From: Prochlorococcus sp. AG-402-N08
GTDB lineage: Bacteria > Cyanobacteriota > Cyanobacteriia > PCC-6307 > Cyanobiaceae
NCBI GenBank assembly: GCA_003216535.1
Contig: QCIS01000004.1
Coordinates: 1-64,000, forward strand
Reading direction: 5' to 3'
Length of the DNA stretch: 64,000 bases
Made by a program: the position numbers and the translations under genes. Below the pieces are notes generated by a model, which had not been told where the DNA came from, searched no databases, and saw only the letters and a list, made by a program, of their open reading frames with translations. Shown one piece after another: positions 1-9,645 of this stretch; position 1 is the stretch's first letter, and each line of letters starts with the position of its first letter.

Positions 1-379
1 GAACTTGCCCAACAAAACTTAAACTCTCACTTGGATCTAATTCTTTTAAATTTTCTATCTGTTTAAGAGTTCTTATTGGGTCCTCAATTATTGGACCTTT
101 ACTTTCTATTATTTCAAAATTTATGCCCATTCCTGGAAGAGGCGTGAGAATATCTGAAAAAAGGATCACACCATCTGGTTTGAAAGCATGAAAAGGCTGC
201 ATTGATATCTCATATGATAATTCTGGATTTTCAGACCTCTCTCTAAAACTTGGGTAACGCTCCCTTAAATCTCTATAGATTTTCATATATCTTCCTGCTT
301 GCCTCATCATCCATACTGGAGGCCTATTTACTTTTTTACCTAATGCGGCAGAAAGTAGTAGCGGTAAATTTTCACCCAT
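1..379 (-). CDS. hemE: Uroporphyrinogen decarboxylase, N-terminal part (cut by window edge)
   Basis: HemE converts uroporphyrinogen III to coproporphyrinogen III in the cytoplasm, on the way to heme and chlorophyll. I translated this region from the reverse complement: it starts with ATG at 379 and stays open to base 1, giving the first 126 residues. The family signature [14 protein letters not shown] is at residues 20-33, with the two substrate-contacting arginines at 26 and 30, and the catalytic aspartate motif FSDIL has its Asp at 76. The C-terminal two thirds lie outside the window. It is upstream of and co-directional with nothing visible; glgB lies 119 bp behind it on the same strand. 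The identification is secure. Confidence 0.95.
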   Translation of the reverse strand, partial: MGENLPLLLSAALGKKVNRPPVWMMRQAGRYMKIYRDLRERYPSFRERSENPELSYEISMQPFHAFKPDGVILFSDILTPLPGMGINFEIIESKGPIIEDPIRTLKQIENLKELDPSESLSFVGQV

Positions 380-498
380 TTTTTAATTCGATATGTTTTT
401 TTTAAAAAAAAAATAAAATTCCAACTTAAAAATCTTACAATGCAAAGCATATCAAAAGCGTTATATGAACATTTATATGAAGTACTAAGTTAAACTTA

Positions 499-2763
499 TT
501 ATTTTTTTGCTTGATGTTTGAAGATACTTACGCTCAATGGGGGTAAAGCAATTTCTAGGGCATTTTGATAATCATGAATACTATGATTTATAGATTCTTT
601 ACCTCCCATATTTCCTTTATTACTGCCTCCATATCTAGATCCATCTGAATTGAATATCTCTTTGTAGAAACCTTCTACAGGAACACCTACTTTATATGAA
701 CCATGAGTATTAGGAGTAAAGTTGGCAACTACAACAAGCCACTCATTGGTATCGTTTTCTCTTCTCATAAAACTTATTACCGAATTAGATTTGTCATTAC
801 AATCAATCCATTGGAATCCATAAGGATCAAAGTCGTTTTTCCATAACGCAGGTTCATTTTTATAAAGTGTGTTTAGGTCATCAATCAAGTTTCTGATACC
901 TTTATGAGGCTCAAATTCTAGTAACTCCCATTGCAGATCATCCCAAACGTTCCATTCTTGTCTTTGTCCAAATTCCATTCCCATAAATATCGTTTTTTTA
1001 CCAGGGTGGGTCCACATATAAGTTAGTAAAGCTCGAGTATTAGCATATTTTTTCCAGTCATCACCAGGCATTTTATGCAAAAGATGACTTTTCCCATGGA
1101 CAACCTCATCATGACTAAGAGCAAGCATAAAGTTCTCTGTATAGTTATATGTTATGGAAAAAGTTACACTATTTTGATGGAATTGCCTAAACCAAGGATC
1201 TATCTCAAAATAATCGAGCATATCGTGCATCCATCCCATATTCCATTTTAAATTAAACCCTAACCCTCCCGTGTTAGTTGGTTTGGTCACCATCGGCCAA
1301 GTCGTTGATTCTTCTGCGATAGAAAGTGCACCTGGGAAATGTTGGAAGAGTACATGATTAGCCTGTTGAAGAAATTTAACTGCTTCTATATTTTCATTCC
1401 CACCGTTTTCATTGGGTATCCATTCTCCATCTGGGCGTAGATAATCTCTGTAAAGCATTGAAGCTACAGCATCTACTCTTATGCCATCAATATGAAACTC
1501 TTCAAACCAATAAACGAGGTTGGCTACTAAGAAATTTCTTACTTCGTTTCTGCTGTAATTAAATATTAGGGTTCCCCATTCTTTGTGTTCACCTATGCGT
1601 GAATCTCCATGTTCATAAAGATGACAACCATCAAAAAATGCTAAACCATGCTTATCTTTTGGGAAATGACCAGGTACCCAATCAAGAATTACGCCTATAC
1701 CCTCTTTATGACATTTATTGACAAACTCTCTAAATTCATTTGGGGTACCAAACCTACTTGTTGGTGCATACCAGCCTGTAACCTGATATCCCCATGAACC
1801 GTCGAAAGGATGTTCAGATATTGGCATAAGTTCAATATGAGTAAATCCTCTCTCTTTAACGTAAGGGATGAGTTTTTCTGTTAATTCTGGATAAGTTAAT
1901 AATCTTGTTCCAGGTTTTAAGTCGGCTGCAGGCACTGGTTCTCTTGGTTCACCATTTTCTTCGAGATATTTATTATCTGTTGATTCATGGAGCCAACTTC
2001 CTAAATGCATTTCATAAACTGAAATTGGCTTGTTAATTTGATTAGAAGAATCTCTATTTGAAATCCAAGAATTATCATTCCAATTAAAGTTTTTCAATTT
2101 TGAAACTACTGAACCATTTTGAGGTCTGATTTCATGAAGAAAACCATATGGATCAGCTTTCTCATAAATATGACCTTTTTGTGTTCTTATTTCATATTTA
2201 TATGTGTCTCCCTCCTCCATTGTTGGCATGAATAGTTCCCAAATTCCCCCTAATCTTTTTTGCATTGGATGTTGTCTCCCATCCCATGAATTTATATCTC
2301 CAATTATTGAGATAGATTTTGCATTTGGAGCCCAAATGCAGAACATGACTCCTTTTTGATTCTTTTCTTCAATGAGGTGTGCTCCCATTTTTTCCCAAAT
2401 ATGATGATGATTACCTTCTGCAAAAAGATGCCTATCAACTTCTCCCATCCACTCTTCTCTAAATGACCAAGGGTCACGTTGTGTATGTGTAATCCCTCCT
2501 CGAGAAATATTTAATTCGTAATTAGAATTTGGATTTTCAGGCAGGATTGCTTCAAAAAGCCATTTATGATTTATGCTTTCCGCCTTGTAGGTTTTATTTT
2601 TAAAATTTACTTTAACTTCTTCCGCTTCAGGCATCCATACCCTTATTACCCATTGCTCTTCATAAAAATGAGGACCTAATATTTTTAATGGATTATCATT
2701 GCAACAATTTTCTAGGTTGATAGCTTCTGATTTAATCCAGTCTGCTTGAATTGTCTCGATCAT
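499..2763 (-). CDS. glgB: 1,4-alpha-glucan branching enzyme
   Basis: GlgB introduces alpha-1,6 branches into glycogen, working with glycogen synthase (glgA at 29951). The 754-residue protein has the usual length. It carries N-terminal carbohydrate-binding/E-set modules (about 30-230), the GH13 barrel (about 245-600) and a C-terminal all-beta domain. The catalytic triad is intact: Asp431 in GIRVDA, Glu484 in SIAEES and Asp552 in LSHDEVVHG. These are each offset by 26 from Asp405, Glu458 and Asp526 of the E. coli enzyme. The ATG at 2763 gives a full N-terminus. It lies between hemE and a CocE-type hydrolase on the same strand, with a 36-bp gap to the latter. Confidence 0.97.
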   Translation of the reverse strand: MIETIQADWIKSEAINLENCCNDNPLKILGPHFYEEQWVIRVWMPEAEEVKVNFKNKTYKAESINHKWLFEAILPENPNSNYELNISRGGITHTQRDPWSFREEWMGEVDRHLFAEGNHHHIWEKMGAHLIEEKNQKGVMFCIWAPNAKSISIIGDINSWDGRQHPMQKRLGGIWELFMPTMEEGDTYKYEIRTQKGHIYEKADPYGFLHEIRPQNGSVVSKLKNFNWNDNSWISNRDSSNQINKPISVYEMHLGSWLHESTDNKYLEENGEPREPVPAADLKPGTRLLTYPELTEKLIPYVKERGFTHIELMPISEHPFDGSWGYQVTGWYAPTSRFGTPNEFREFVNKCHKEGIGVILDWVPGHFPKDKHGLAFFDGCHLYEHGDSRIGEHKEWGTLIFNYSRNEVRNFLVANLVYWFEEFHIDGIRVDAVASMLYRDYLRPDGEWIPNENGGNENIEAVKFLQQANHVLFQHFPGALSIAEESTTWPMVTKPTNTGGLGFNLKWNMGWMHDMLDYFEIDPWFRQFHQNSVTFSITYNYTENFMLALSHDEVVHGKSHLLHKMPGDDWKKYANTRALLTYMWTHPGKKTIFMGMEFGQRQEWNVWDDLQWELLEFEPHKGIRNLIDDLNTLYKNEPALWKNDFDPYGFQWIDCNDKSNSVISFMRRENDTNEWLVVVANFTPNTHGSYKVGVPVEGFYKEIFNSDGSRYGGSNKGNMGGKESINHSIHDYQNALEIALPPLSVSIFKHQAKK

Positions 2764-2799
2764 GACTGGTAGATATTAAGAATTAATAATATCAAATGA

Positions 2800-4395
2800 T
2801 TAACCAAAAAAATTATTATTTATAAAAAAAGGGGTCATTTTCATATATGTTTTATTAAGGTTAAAACTTAAAGTGATAATTCTATGATTTGCTGAAGGTG
2901 CTCCAACATTTCCCTTCCCAAATCCAGGATTAACTCCAATAGCAGGAAAAGCTGCTGCAGATATTGATAAGCGAAGCCTGCTACCTTTAATCAAACAAAT
3001 ATTTGTTGGCTGCATTGTTATTTGATAAATACATTCTTCACTTATTTTGGAGTTTTTAACCCTTAAGAATCCAGTTGAAAATTGATTCACCTTCTCATTA
3101 CCTTCTTCAATTAGAGATAAAGCAAGGCAGATATCGAAATTGGACTGATCACTTTTTACTGGGATTTCTAATGTGGGAACTCCTTTTAAATACTGATCTT
3201 CTTCAAAAGAATTGGTTTGAAAAACACCTACATCTAGGCGTTTATCGATAATACTTCTATTAAACTTTCCTGGATTTGGACCTAAATGACCACCGTCAGA
3301 TGGAGCAGGTCTCCATGGGTCATTAACAATTGTGAACCATCCTGATCCTTTTGAATTTATGGTCAGACTTCCATCTTCAACATCAACATTTGCAGTGCCA
3401 TCGCTTTTGAGCCCAAAAATAAATTTAGGGTGAAATTTATTATCTAATTCTTCCCATTTATTTAATGAAATATTCCATATTTTATTCTCGCCTTTTAAAT
3501 TCTTAGAATTAAATTTTCCATCTGATTTTAAATGTTTATCAAAAAATTTTAATAAAGATTCTTGTGAGCCCTCCCACCAATTTAGATGTGTCGCATTCCC
3601 AATAATAATTTCTGGACTTCCACCAGCTTCTTTAGATTTTTTATAAAGATCAAAGGCACCTTTTAAATGTGGATCCCAAAGTCCACCAATAATTAACATA
3701 GGTTGTTTAATCCATGTTGAAATTGGCTTAAATTCTTCAAAGGGGAGAGAATTATTTAAATTTTTAAGCCATTCCAAAACAAAGCTATTAGGATCATATT
3801 TTTTTAAAATATTAATTCCTTCCGTTAAATAACTTTTATTTTCTAAGGCTAATCTTATCTTTCCCCACTCAAACAAATTATTTTCTCTTTTCATTTTTAG
3901 TGCTGCGATTTGAAGTCCCCATGCAATATTGTTATTCCACCAATATGCTCCTCCATCTGAGCACCAATGATCCTTAATATTCATCCCAGTCATTGCTGGA
4001 GATAAACAATCGGGCGGCTTTGAATTTAATTCGCCAGTTAGTTGAGTAAATCCTTGATATGAAAAACCATATAAGCCAAGTTTCCCATTACATTCTTTTA
4101 GAGACCTTACCCATTCATGTGTTTCTGAAGTATCGCTAGCTTCTTGAGAAAAGCCATTAAAAACTCCTTCAGAAGAACCCGTACCTCTAACATCTTGAAT
4201 TATCACCATATACCCTTTGGAAGCCCACCATTCAGGGTGAGAATAAGTAATAGTTGAAGCTATTTCCCTGCCATAAGGTTGTCTCATTAATAATGCGGGC
4301 CATGGCCCATTACTATTAGGAATCCAAATCCTTGATATAAGTTTTACTCCATCTCTAAGCACTAGAGACTTGTCAAACCATCTTGAACCAGACAT
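2800..4395 (-). CDS. CocE/NonD-family alpha/beta hydrolase (X-Pro dipeptidyl-peptidase-like)
   Basis: This 531-residue protein has the architecture of the CocE/NonD group: an alpha/beta-hydrolase domain (about 10-290) followed by a jelly-roll domain (about 330-525). The nucleophile elbow YGFSYQGF puts Ser112 in place. Asp241 (GGLWDPH) and His270 (NATHLNWW) are good candidates for the rest of the triad, and the oxyanion region reads QPYGRE near residue 40. The family includes cocaine esterase, glutaryl-7-ACA acylase and X-Pro dipeptidyl peptidases. The true substrate cannot be told from sequence. No signal peptide is seen, so it is probably cytoplasmic. It sits 7 bp from the small secreted protein gene upstream, suggesting cotranscription. 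Confidence 0.85.
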   Translation of the reverse strand: MSGSRWFDKSLVLRDGVKLISRIWIPNSNGPWPALLMRQPYGREIASTITYSHPEWWASKGYMVIIQDVRGTGSSEGVFNGFSQEASDTSETHEWVRSLKECNGKLGLYGFSYQGFTQLTGELNSKPPDCLSPAMTGMNIKDHWCSDGGAYWWNNNIAWGLQIAALKMKRENNLFEWGKIRLALENKSYLTEGINILKKYDPNSFVLEWLKNLNNSLPFEEFKPISTWIKQPMLIIGGLWDPHLKGAFDLYKKSKEAGGSPEIIIGNATHLNWWEGSQESLLKFFDKHLKSDGKFNSKNLKGENKIWNISLNKWEELDNKFHPKFIFGLKSDGTANVDVEDGSLTINSKGSGWFTIVNDPWRPAPSDGGHLGPNPGKFNRSIIDKRLDVGVFQTNSFEEDQYLKGVPTLEIPVKSDQSNFDICLALSLIEEGNEKVNQFSTGFLRVKNSKISEECIYQITMQPTNICLIKGSRLRLSISAAAFPAIGVNPGFGKGNVGAPSANHRIITLSFNLNKTYMKMTPFFINNNFFG

Positions 4396-4402
4396 TTAGG
4401 CT

Positions 4403-4675
4403 TTAGATAATGTCTGGACAGTGCAGCCCAATGACGTAAATTGAAAAGATCTCTGCGTTAACAGGAGTTAACTTTTTTTTGGTTGAAACATACTCTATAG
4501 CTTTATCTGAACTAGCTGAAATCCCTTTTGAATTAAACTCTCTAAACTTATTACATAAATTCCTAGCTTCGTTTGGATTCTTTTTTACACTTTCCAATAA
4601 GTTAGATTGACTAAAAACAGGGTATAAAGAGTTGGAAAACAAAAATAATAAAAATAAAAAAGGTTTCATTATCAC
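4403..4675 (-). CDS. Small predicted secreted protein
   Basis: I do not recognise a family for this 90-residue protein. It begins with a typical Sec signal: a Lys, then a run of Phe/Leu (PFLFLLFLFSNSL) and a plausible cleavage after VFS-Q near residue 23. Methionines at residues 1 and 3 both precede the Lys; the second (ATG at 4669) is the more natural start. The mature part is short and contains two cysteines, one in ARNLCNKFRE and one near the C-terminus in GLHCPD, which could form a disulfide in the periplasm. It lies tightly upstream of the CocE-type hydrolase on the same strand. Confidence 0.6.
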   Translation of the reverse strand: MIMKPFLFLLFLFSNSLYPVFSQSNLLESVKKNPNEARNLCNKFREFNSKGISASSDKAIEYVSTKKKLTPVNAEIFSIYVIGLHCPDII

Positions 4676-4721
4676 AATCTTTTTCTAAATTCTACATTAA
4701 AAAATTTTTTTAACCAAGATT

Positions 4722-5129
4722 TCAAATAGATTCGAAGATTTGACTAGCTTTTTTAATCCATTCTTTTAGGAGAGTAAATGTTGTATCTGTCTCAGTTTTT
4801 ACTCTAAGATTTCTTTCTAATCTACCAATTTTGCGTTCTAATTCGTAAGGAGTTGATAGTGATAATGATTTAATAGAAGATATACCGCAATGTAAAAGTA
4901 GATATGCTTGCGGTGGAGAAATTCCAATTTCTTTTTTAAAAATAGCTATAGCTCTAATTTTTTTTAGATTATTTAATGTACATAGTGAAGACTTTCTTTG
5001 AATCTCATTTATATCTAGGTCCGAAAGATTACTTAATTTTTCAAAGTCAGTAAAATTATTTTGAATAAAAAAAGATTTCTCATGTCTAAAGTTAGTTGGT
5101 AAAAAATCAAAAAAGGTTTCATTTTCCAT
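4722..5129 (-). CDS. DUF4332-like helix-hairpin-helix protein
   Basis: This 135-residue protein has two regions resembling helix-hairpin-helix modules. One is around 32-60 (LSDLDINEIQRKSSL) and the other around 75-110 (ISPPQAYLLLHCGISSIKSL), which fits the DUF4332 group seen in cyanobacteria and plastid-bearing eukaryotes. That group is predicted to bind DNA or protein, but no function is established that I can cite. The start ATG at 5129 lies 11 bp beyond the stop of the Ycf51-like gene, so the two are probably in one transcript. The family assignment is from pattern and not tested. Confidence 0.65.
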   Translation of the reverse strand: MENETFFDFLPTNFRHEKSFFIQNNFTDFEKLSNLSDLDINEIQRKSSLCTLNNLKKIRAIAIFKKEIGISPPQAYLLLHCGISSIKSLSLSTPYELERKIGRLERNLRVKTETDTTFTLLKEWIKKASQIFESI

Positions 5130-5140
5130 TGTCTAATAGA

Positions 5141-5584
5141 CTAATTCATTTTGACATTTTTCTGAACTTCTCCTATAACCACTGGTTTACTTACTCCATC
5201 TGAAATTTTTTCAAGTTTTCTTATCTTTATTTTTACATTCGCACCAGATCTGCTACCTTTCCTTAAGTTTTCCGATAATTGTTCTAAAGTTGGTTCAATA
5301 GAATCTTCTGGGAAGTCATAATCTGCTTTAGCAATAATCAAATCGAACCCATTGTCATAAACAATTGGGACATATTTTGCATCTTCTATTAGTACTTTTT
5401 CAGTATAACTTTGTATAAATGCCCAACTGCTTAAAGAAAGTAATAATGAGAAAATGGTTGCTCCAATTATTCGAAATTTAAAACCAAAATTAAATATAAA
5501 GGCTATTACAGTAAAGCATAAAAGGAATATTCCAAGAAATCCAAAAATTTTGGGTGAATTCTCCAATAGTTCAAAAAAAGACAT
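5141..5584 (-). CDS. ycf51: Ycf51/DUF2518-family membrane protein
   Basis: This 147-residue protein has two hydrophobic helices (about 14-33 and 37-60) followed by a soluble domain. The tail GVSKPVVIGEVQ and the preceding segment about an ATP-free beta domain (VPIVYDNGFDLIIAKADY) match what I remember of the Ycf51 family, which is conserved in cyanobacteria and red-algal plastids and has no assigned role. It is presumably a membrane protein with the C-terminus on one face. It is divergent from the TamB-like gene, with 52 bp between the two starts, so the two share an upstream region. Confidence 0.75.
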   Translation of the reverse strand: MSFFELLENSPKIFGFLGIFLLCFTVIAFIFNFGFKFRIIGATIFSLLLSLSSWAFIQSYTEKVLIEDAKYVPIVYDNGFDLIIAKADYDFPEDSIEPTLEQLSENLRKGSRSGANVKIKIRKLEKISDGVSKPVVIGEVQKNVKMN

Positions 5585-5636
5585 TTAGTGGCTTTGACCT
5601 GATTAATTTCTTATATTTTGTAAGCCTACTCTATTT

Positions 5637-8600
5637 TTGGGTTCTAACTTGAAAAAAATTAGATCTCTAAATTTAAATACTAAGATTCTTTTATTAGGGA
5701 TTCTTTTCTCCTTGGGTTTTTTAGGCACTTTTTTATTAAATAATTTTTTAAAAGAAACCTATAGTTCTAGGAAATTAGAACTAGAAGAAAGTATTGAGAA
5801 TCTTTTAGATAAAAATGTTGATTTAGGTGATTATGTCGGGATTAGATTTTTAGGTATTTCTTTGGGTAATTCTAAAATTAAGGATAAAAAAAATATTGAT
5901 TCTGAAATTAAAGCTAAAAATGTATATGTGGGCATTATGCCTTTAAGATCTTTTTTAAAACAAAAATGGATAGTAAAAATAAGGCCTGAGCAAGCTGAAA
6001 TTAATATTGATAGAGATTTTTTTAAAAGGGACAAACCTTATGAAAAAAATAAAAGTCCAAACAAATCAAAATTAAAATATGATTTGAATTTTAACTTAAA
6101 TAAATATTCAATTCTAAATCTCAAAAAATCAGGATTAGAAACAAAAATAAAAGGTAATGTTATTTATAATTCAAATAATAGAGAAATTACTGCAAATATA
6201 AAATCAAATTTTTATGGTAAAGGTCTTCTAGAATTAAAATTTAATACAAAATTAAATAAAGACTTTTTAAAGCTGGAGTTATTTTCTAATGGATTAGATC
6301 TTAAGAGCTCTTCGTATAGTATTGGGAACAGCAAAATTAGCTTTAAAAAGGGTAACTTTAAATCTAACTTTAAGTTTAATAAATCATCAACACAAACATT
6401 TTGCAAAGGAAGTTTTTCTTTTACAAATTTAAAAATAAAACCAGAAGATTTCTCAGAGAATATAAATTCAGATTCAACTATATTTTTCTGTAAGGATAAT
6501 TATTTAATTGGAAATTCTGAAAACTTAAATTACGGAACTTTGAATTCAAACTTTAATCTAAATATCCCATTAAATCAAAGTTCTAACAAAATTGATCTTA
6601 AAGGTAGTATTGGATATATTAATAGCCTGAATCCAGATATCAAATTATCGGGTAATATTCCCTATTGGTTTGATAGAAGAGGGATTAATTTTGGTGATGT
6701 AGATTCTAATTTCAAAATAAATAGAACTCAATTATCTAATTTAAATATTTTCCGAAATAATGATATTAGGGGTTTCGTTACTGCTAAAGGTGAATTAAAA
6801 GGAAAAATTAGTGATCCTGCTATTTCAATAAAGTTTAATGTTGATTATCCGCACTTTAAAGGGATTCGTATCAGAGAAATATGGGAGGGAGATATTAAAA
6901 ATAAAAATGATAAATTTCTGTTAAATATGAAAAATAGATACTCTCCCATACCTTCATTTCTCTCAATAGAGTTTGATTCTAATCTTAAATTAGATAATGT
7001 TTCTTTTAGTAGAATTTTTAATTCTAAAAAAGGAAGCATAGAAGTATTAAAAGAAAATAATAGTTATATTTGGACAGCTAATAATTTTCCTCTTGATGAA
7101 CTTCAATTATCAATAAGAAACAATCAATTCGATAGAATTGAGGGAATTATTAATGGTTCTGGATCAATATCGTCAGACCAGTCATCCCTTGATGGACGAC
7201 TTGCTTGGAGTCTGGGTAAATATAGAAATATTAATCTGGCCAATTCATTATTTGATTTCAGCGTCAAAAATAATTCTTTTTATATAAACTCTTCATTGTA
7301 TCCAATTGATGGCGGAATAATTGAAGTCGAATATGATTCAGATAAAAATAATTTAATTAATTCAGAATTCACGAATATAAGTATTAATTGGACTATCCTT
7401 ACCGCTGTTGATATTTTTAACTTTGATAATAAAAAAGTTATTCCAATAAGTAAATCGAATATTTTGGATGATTTGGAAATTAGTAATGATAATAAATCAT
7501 ATAAAGAGAGAATCGATTTTATAAATAACTTTATTGAAAATAGTAATGTGCTAGAGGACAAATTTAATTTGCAAAAATATTTAAATAAATTTAGAAGCAG
7601 ATACAATGGAAGAATTACTATTCAGGGCGATAGACCAGTCAATTATAAATTGAATGCAAAATTAAATGGCTATCTTGATATATCTACAGATGACTATAAG
7701 AATAATAAAGAGGAATTTTCTATTGATTTGGAAGGAGGATTATTAACAGGGAAAGGTGCTTTAAGAATTAAAAAATTACCATTAAGTGCAGCAAATATCT
7801 TTTTAAATAAACCAAGAGATTTTCTTGGAGGGTTGGATATGAATTTAATTTATGATCTTGATAAAAAATCTTTCTCAAGTGAAATTTCTTCCAATAATTC
7901 ATCAATCAAAAATAACATAATAATATTTGATAAAGGACTAATTGAATTTAATAATTCTATTTTTGAGATTGATTTTTCCCTTCTAATAAATGATTCTGAA
8001 ATCCCAATTAATATTGAAGGCTCAATACCTATAAATAAATCAGATAACTTAGATCTAAGATTGGTTGGGAATGGCAAATTTGTTGAATTAATTGATATTT
8101 TTGCTGATGAATACTTTACCTTTAAAGAAGGTAATGTGAATCTTAGAATGATTCTAAAAGGAACCATAAATAAACCTCTTTTAAATGGATTTGTTGTAAT
8201 TAAAGATTCTGAAATTGATTTTTATAACAACATAGTAAAAGATATTAATAGCTTGATAATTTTTGATTTTGATTATTTAGAGATCAAAAATTTAGAAGCA
8301 AAAGACGAAGATTCTGGAAATATTTTCATAATAGGTTCTTTGCCTTTTTATAAAGAGAACGATTCTGTACAATCAGAGATTAATTTTAAAGCTAATAATT
8401 TTACTTTAAAGACAGAAAATTTCAATTTTCTAGTAGATTCAAATATAAATTTAGGCGGATCATTTAAGAATCCTGTTCTGGGAGGTAATCTTTCACTTAA
8501 TAATGGATTTATTAATTTTAATAGCTCCAACCAAAATAAAAAAATTGATAAAAATATTAAACGAAAAGAATATAAAAAAGATTGGCCAGAACTCTATTGG

Positions 8601-9578
8601 AATATTAATGAAAATATTGAAATAATTTCAAATGAAACAATTTTGAATTCAGTTCTTTTAGGAGAAAGATTGCCTAATTATTTAGATAATTTAAGCTTTA
8701 GCAATCTTAAATTAAAACTTGGACCAGATTTTAAACTTCAATATTCAGAAATAGTGCAAGCTTATCTAGATACCAAATTAGACCTTAATATAAATGGCGA
8801 GGTAGGAAAAGATTTAAATGCTAGAGGTTTAATTTATCTAAAAAAAGGAAGAGCTAATTTATATACTACTCCATTTAAACTTGATAGAAATAAAGAAAAT
8901 TATATTTTATTTGCTTCAAGAAGTGGTGTCGTTCCATTTATTAATTTTTCTCTGGTTAGTAAAGTTCCAGATTCTATAATACCAATAAGTGAAAATAATC
9001 AGGAATCAAATATATCAGGTGATCGTGATGCAGATGCTACTGCGAGTGGTTTTGGATCATTTGGGATTGGCAATTCAAGGCTTATCAAAATTGAAGCTTC
9101 TTATGAAGGATTTTTAGATCAATTATCATTTGAAGATGAAAATAGAAGAATCCAATTAAGAAGCACGCCAAGTTACAACAGATCACAAATAATAGGTTTA
9201 ATTGGAGGTAACTCTGCAAATTTAATAAATAGAGCATTTATTTCTCAACTTAATAATGCTGAGGCATTTAGTGAGAGATTTCAATTATCTTTATATCCAG
9301 CTCTAATAGAAAATAATGATTCTTTAAATAATATTTTTTCCAATGAAAATTTAGATATGGAAAATGATGAGGAATTTTCTTCTCAAGCTTGGGTAGCTGA
9401 ACTAGGGCTTGATATTACTGATTCTATAAATTTTGCCTTTCAAACCGTTCCTGGTAGAGATGACCTTTCACCTTTAGGAATTTTGACCTTTCAGGCCAAT
9501 CCAAACTTAGAATTAATAGGTTCTTATGAGTCCAATGGGGATTGGAAAAGTCAAGTTCAATTATTCTTTAGATATTAA
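5637..9578 (+). CDS. tamB: TamB-like protein (translocation and assembly module, DUF490)
   Basis: This 1313-residue protein has an N-terminal membrane anchor (about 16-38, KILLLGILFSLGFLGTFLL), a very long beta-rich and Asn/Lys/Ser-rich middle, and a C-terminal DUF490 region of about 300 residues. It ends in a strand with a terminal aromatic (VQLFFRY). This is the build of TamB/AsmA-like bridge proteins, which span the periplasm and help with outer-membrane assembly or lipid transfer. The track start is TTG at 5637; a second TTG at 5649 would give MKKIRSLN, a more usual N-terminus for an anchored protein. A perfect hairpin follows the gene at 9605-9635. No TamA/BamA gene is visible nearby. 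Confidence 0.85.
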   Translation: MGSNLKKIRSLNLNTKILLLGILFSLGFLGTFLLNNFLKETYSSRKLELEESIENLLDKNVDLGDYVGIRFLGISLGNSKIKDKKNIDSEIKAKNVYVGIMPLRSFLKQKWIVKIRPEQAEINIDRDFFKRDKPYEKNKSPNKSKLKYDLNFNLNKYSILNLKKSGLETKIKGNVIYNSNNREITANIKSNFYGKGLLELKFNTKLNKDFLKLELFSNGLDLKSSSYSIGNSKISFKKGNFKSNFKFNKSSTQTFCKGSFSFTNLKIKPEDFSENINSDSTIFFCKDNYLIGNSENLNYGTLNSNFNLNIPLNQSSNKIDLKGSIGYINSLNPDIKLSGNIPYWFDRRGINFGDVDSNFKINRTQLSNLNIFRNNDIRGFVTAKGELKGKISDPAISIKFNVDYPHFKGIRIREIWEGDIKNKNDKFLLNMKNRYSPIPSFLSIEFDSNLKLDNVSFSRIFNSKKGSIEVLKENNSYIWTANNFPLDELQLSIRNNQFDRIEGIINGSGSISSDQSSLDGRLAWSLGKYRNINLANSLFDFSVKNNSFYINSSLYPIDGGIIEVEYDSDKNNLINSEFTNISINWTILTAVDIFNFDNKKVIPISKSNILDDLEISNDNKSYKERIDFINNFIENSNVLEDKFNLQKYLNKFRSRYNGRITIQGDRPVNYKLNAKLNGYLDISTDDYKNNKEEFSIDLEGGLLTGKGALRIKKLPLSAANIFLNKPRDFLGGLDMNLIYDLDKKSFSSEISSNNSSIKNNIIIFDKGLIEFNNSIFEIDFSLLINDSEIPINIEGSIPINKSDNLDLRLVGNGKFVELIDIFADEYFTFKEGNVNLRMILKGTINKPLLNGFVVIKDSEIDFYNNIVKDINSLIIFDFDYLEIKNLEAKDEDSGNIFIIGSLPFYKENDSVQSEINFKANNFTLKTENFNFLVDSNINLGGSFKNPVLGGNLSLNNGFINFNSSNQNKKIDKNIKRKEYKKDWPELYWNINENIEIISNETILNSVLLGERLPNYLDNLSFSNLKLKLGPDFKLQYSEIVQAYLDTKLDLNINGEVGKDLNARGLIYLKKGRANLYTTPFKLDRNKENYILFASRSGVVPFINFSLVSKVPDSIIPISENNQESNISGDRDADATASGFGSFGIGNSRLIKIEASYEGFLDQLSFEDENRRIQLRSTPSYNRSQIIGLIGGNSANLINRAFISQLNNAEAFSERFQLSLYPALIENNDSLNNIFSNENLDMENDEEFSSQAWVAELGLDITDSINFAFQTVPGRDDLSPLGILTFQANPNLELIGSYESNGDWKSQVQLFFRY

Positions 9579-9604
9579 CTTGAAAAGAAAGTTAGTTTAA
9601 AGAA

Positions 9605-9635
9605 TCGTTAATTTGAATTATTATTAAATTAACGA
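9605..9635. repeat. Perfect 10-bp inverted repeat between tamB and proA
   Basis: The arms TCGTTAATTT (9605-9614) and AAATTAACGA (9626-9635) are exact reverse complements with an 11-nt loop. It lies 26 nt after the TamB-like stop and 10 nt before the proA ATG. A run of A rather than T follows on the plus strand, so it is not a textbook terminator for the upstream gene. It could be a terminator with a poor tail, an operator, or an RNA hairpin in the proA leader. Confidence 0.6.
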
Positions 9636-9645
9636 AAAAAATATT

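Noticed and set aside
5831-8530. Several minus-strand open frames of 60-108 codons inside the TamB-like gene
   Set aside because: They are hydrophobic, low-complexity shadows of an AT-rich reading frame, have no upstream signals, and the sense frame codes for a coherent protein.
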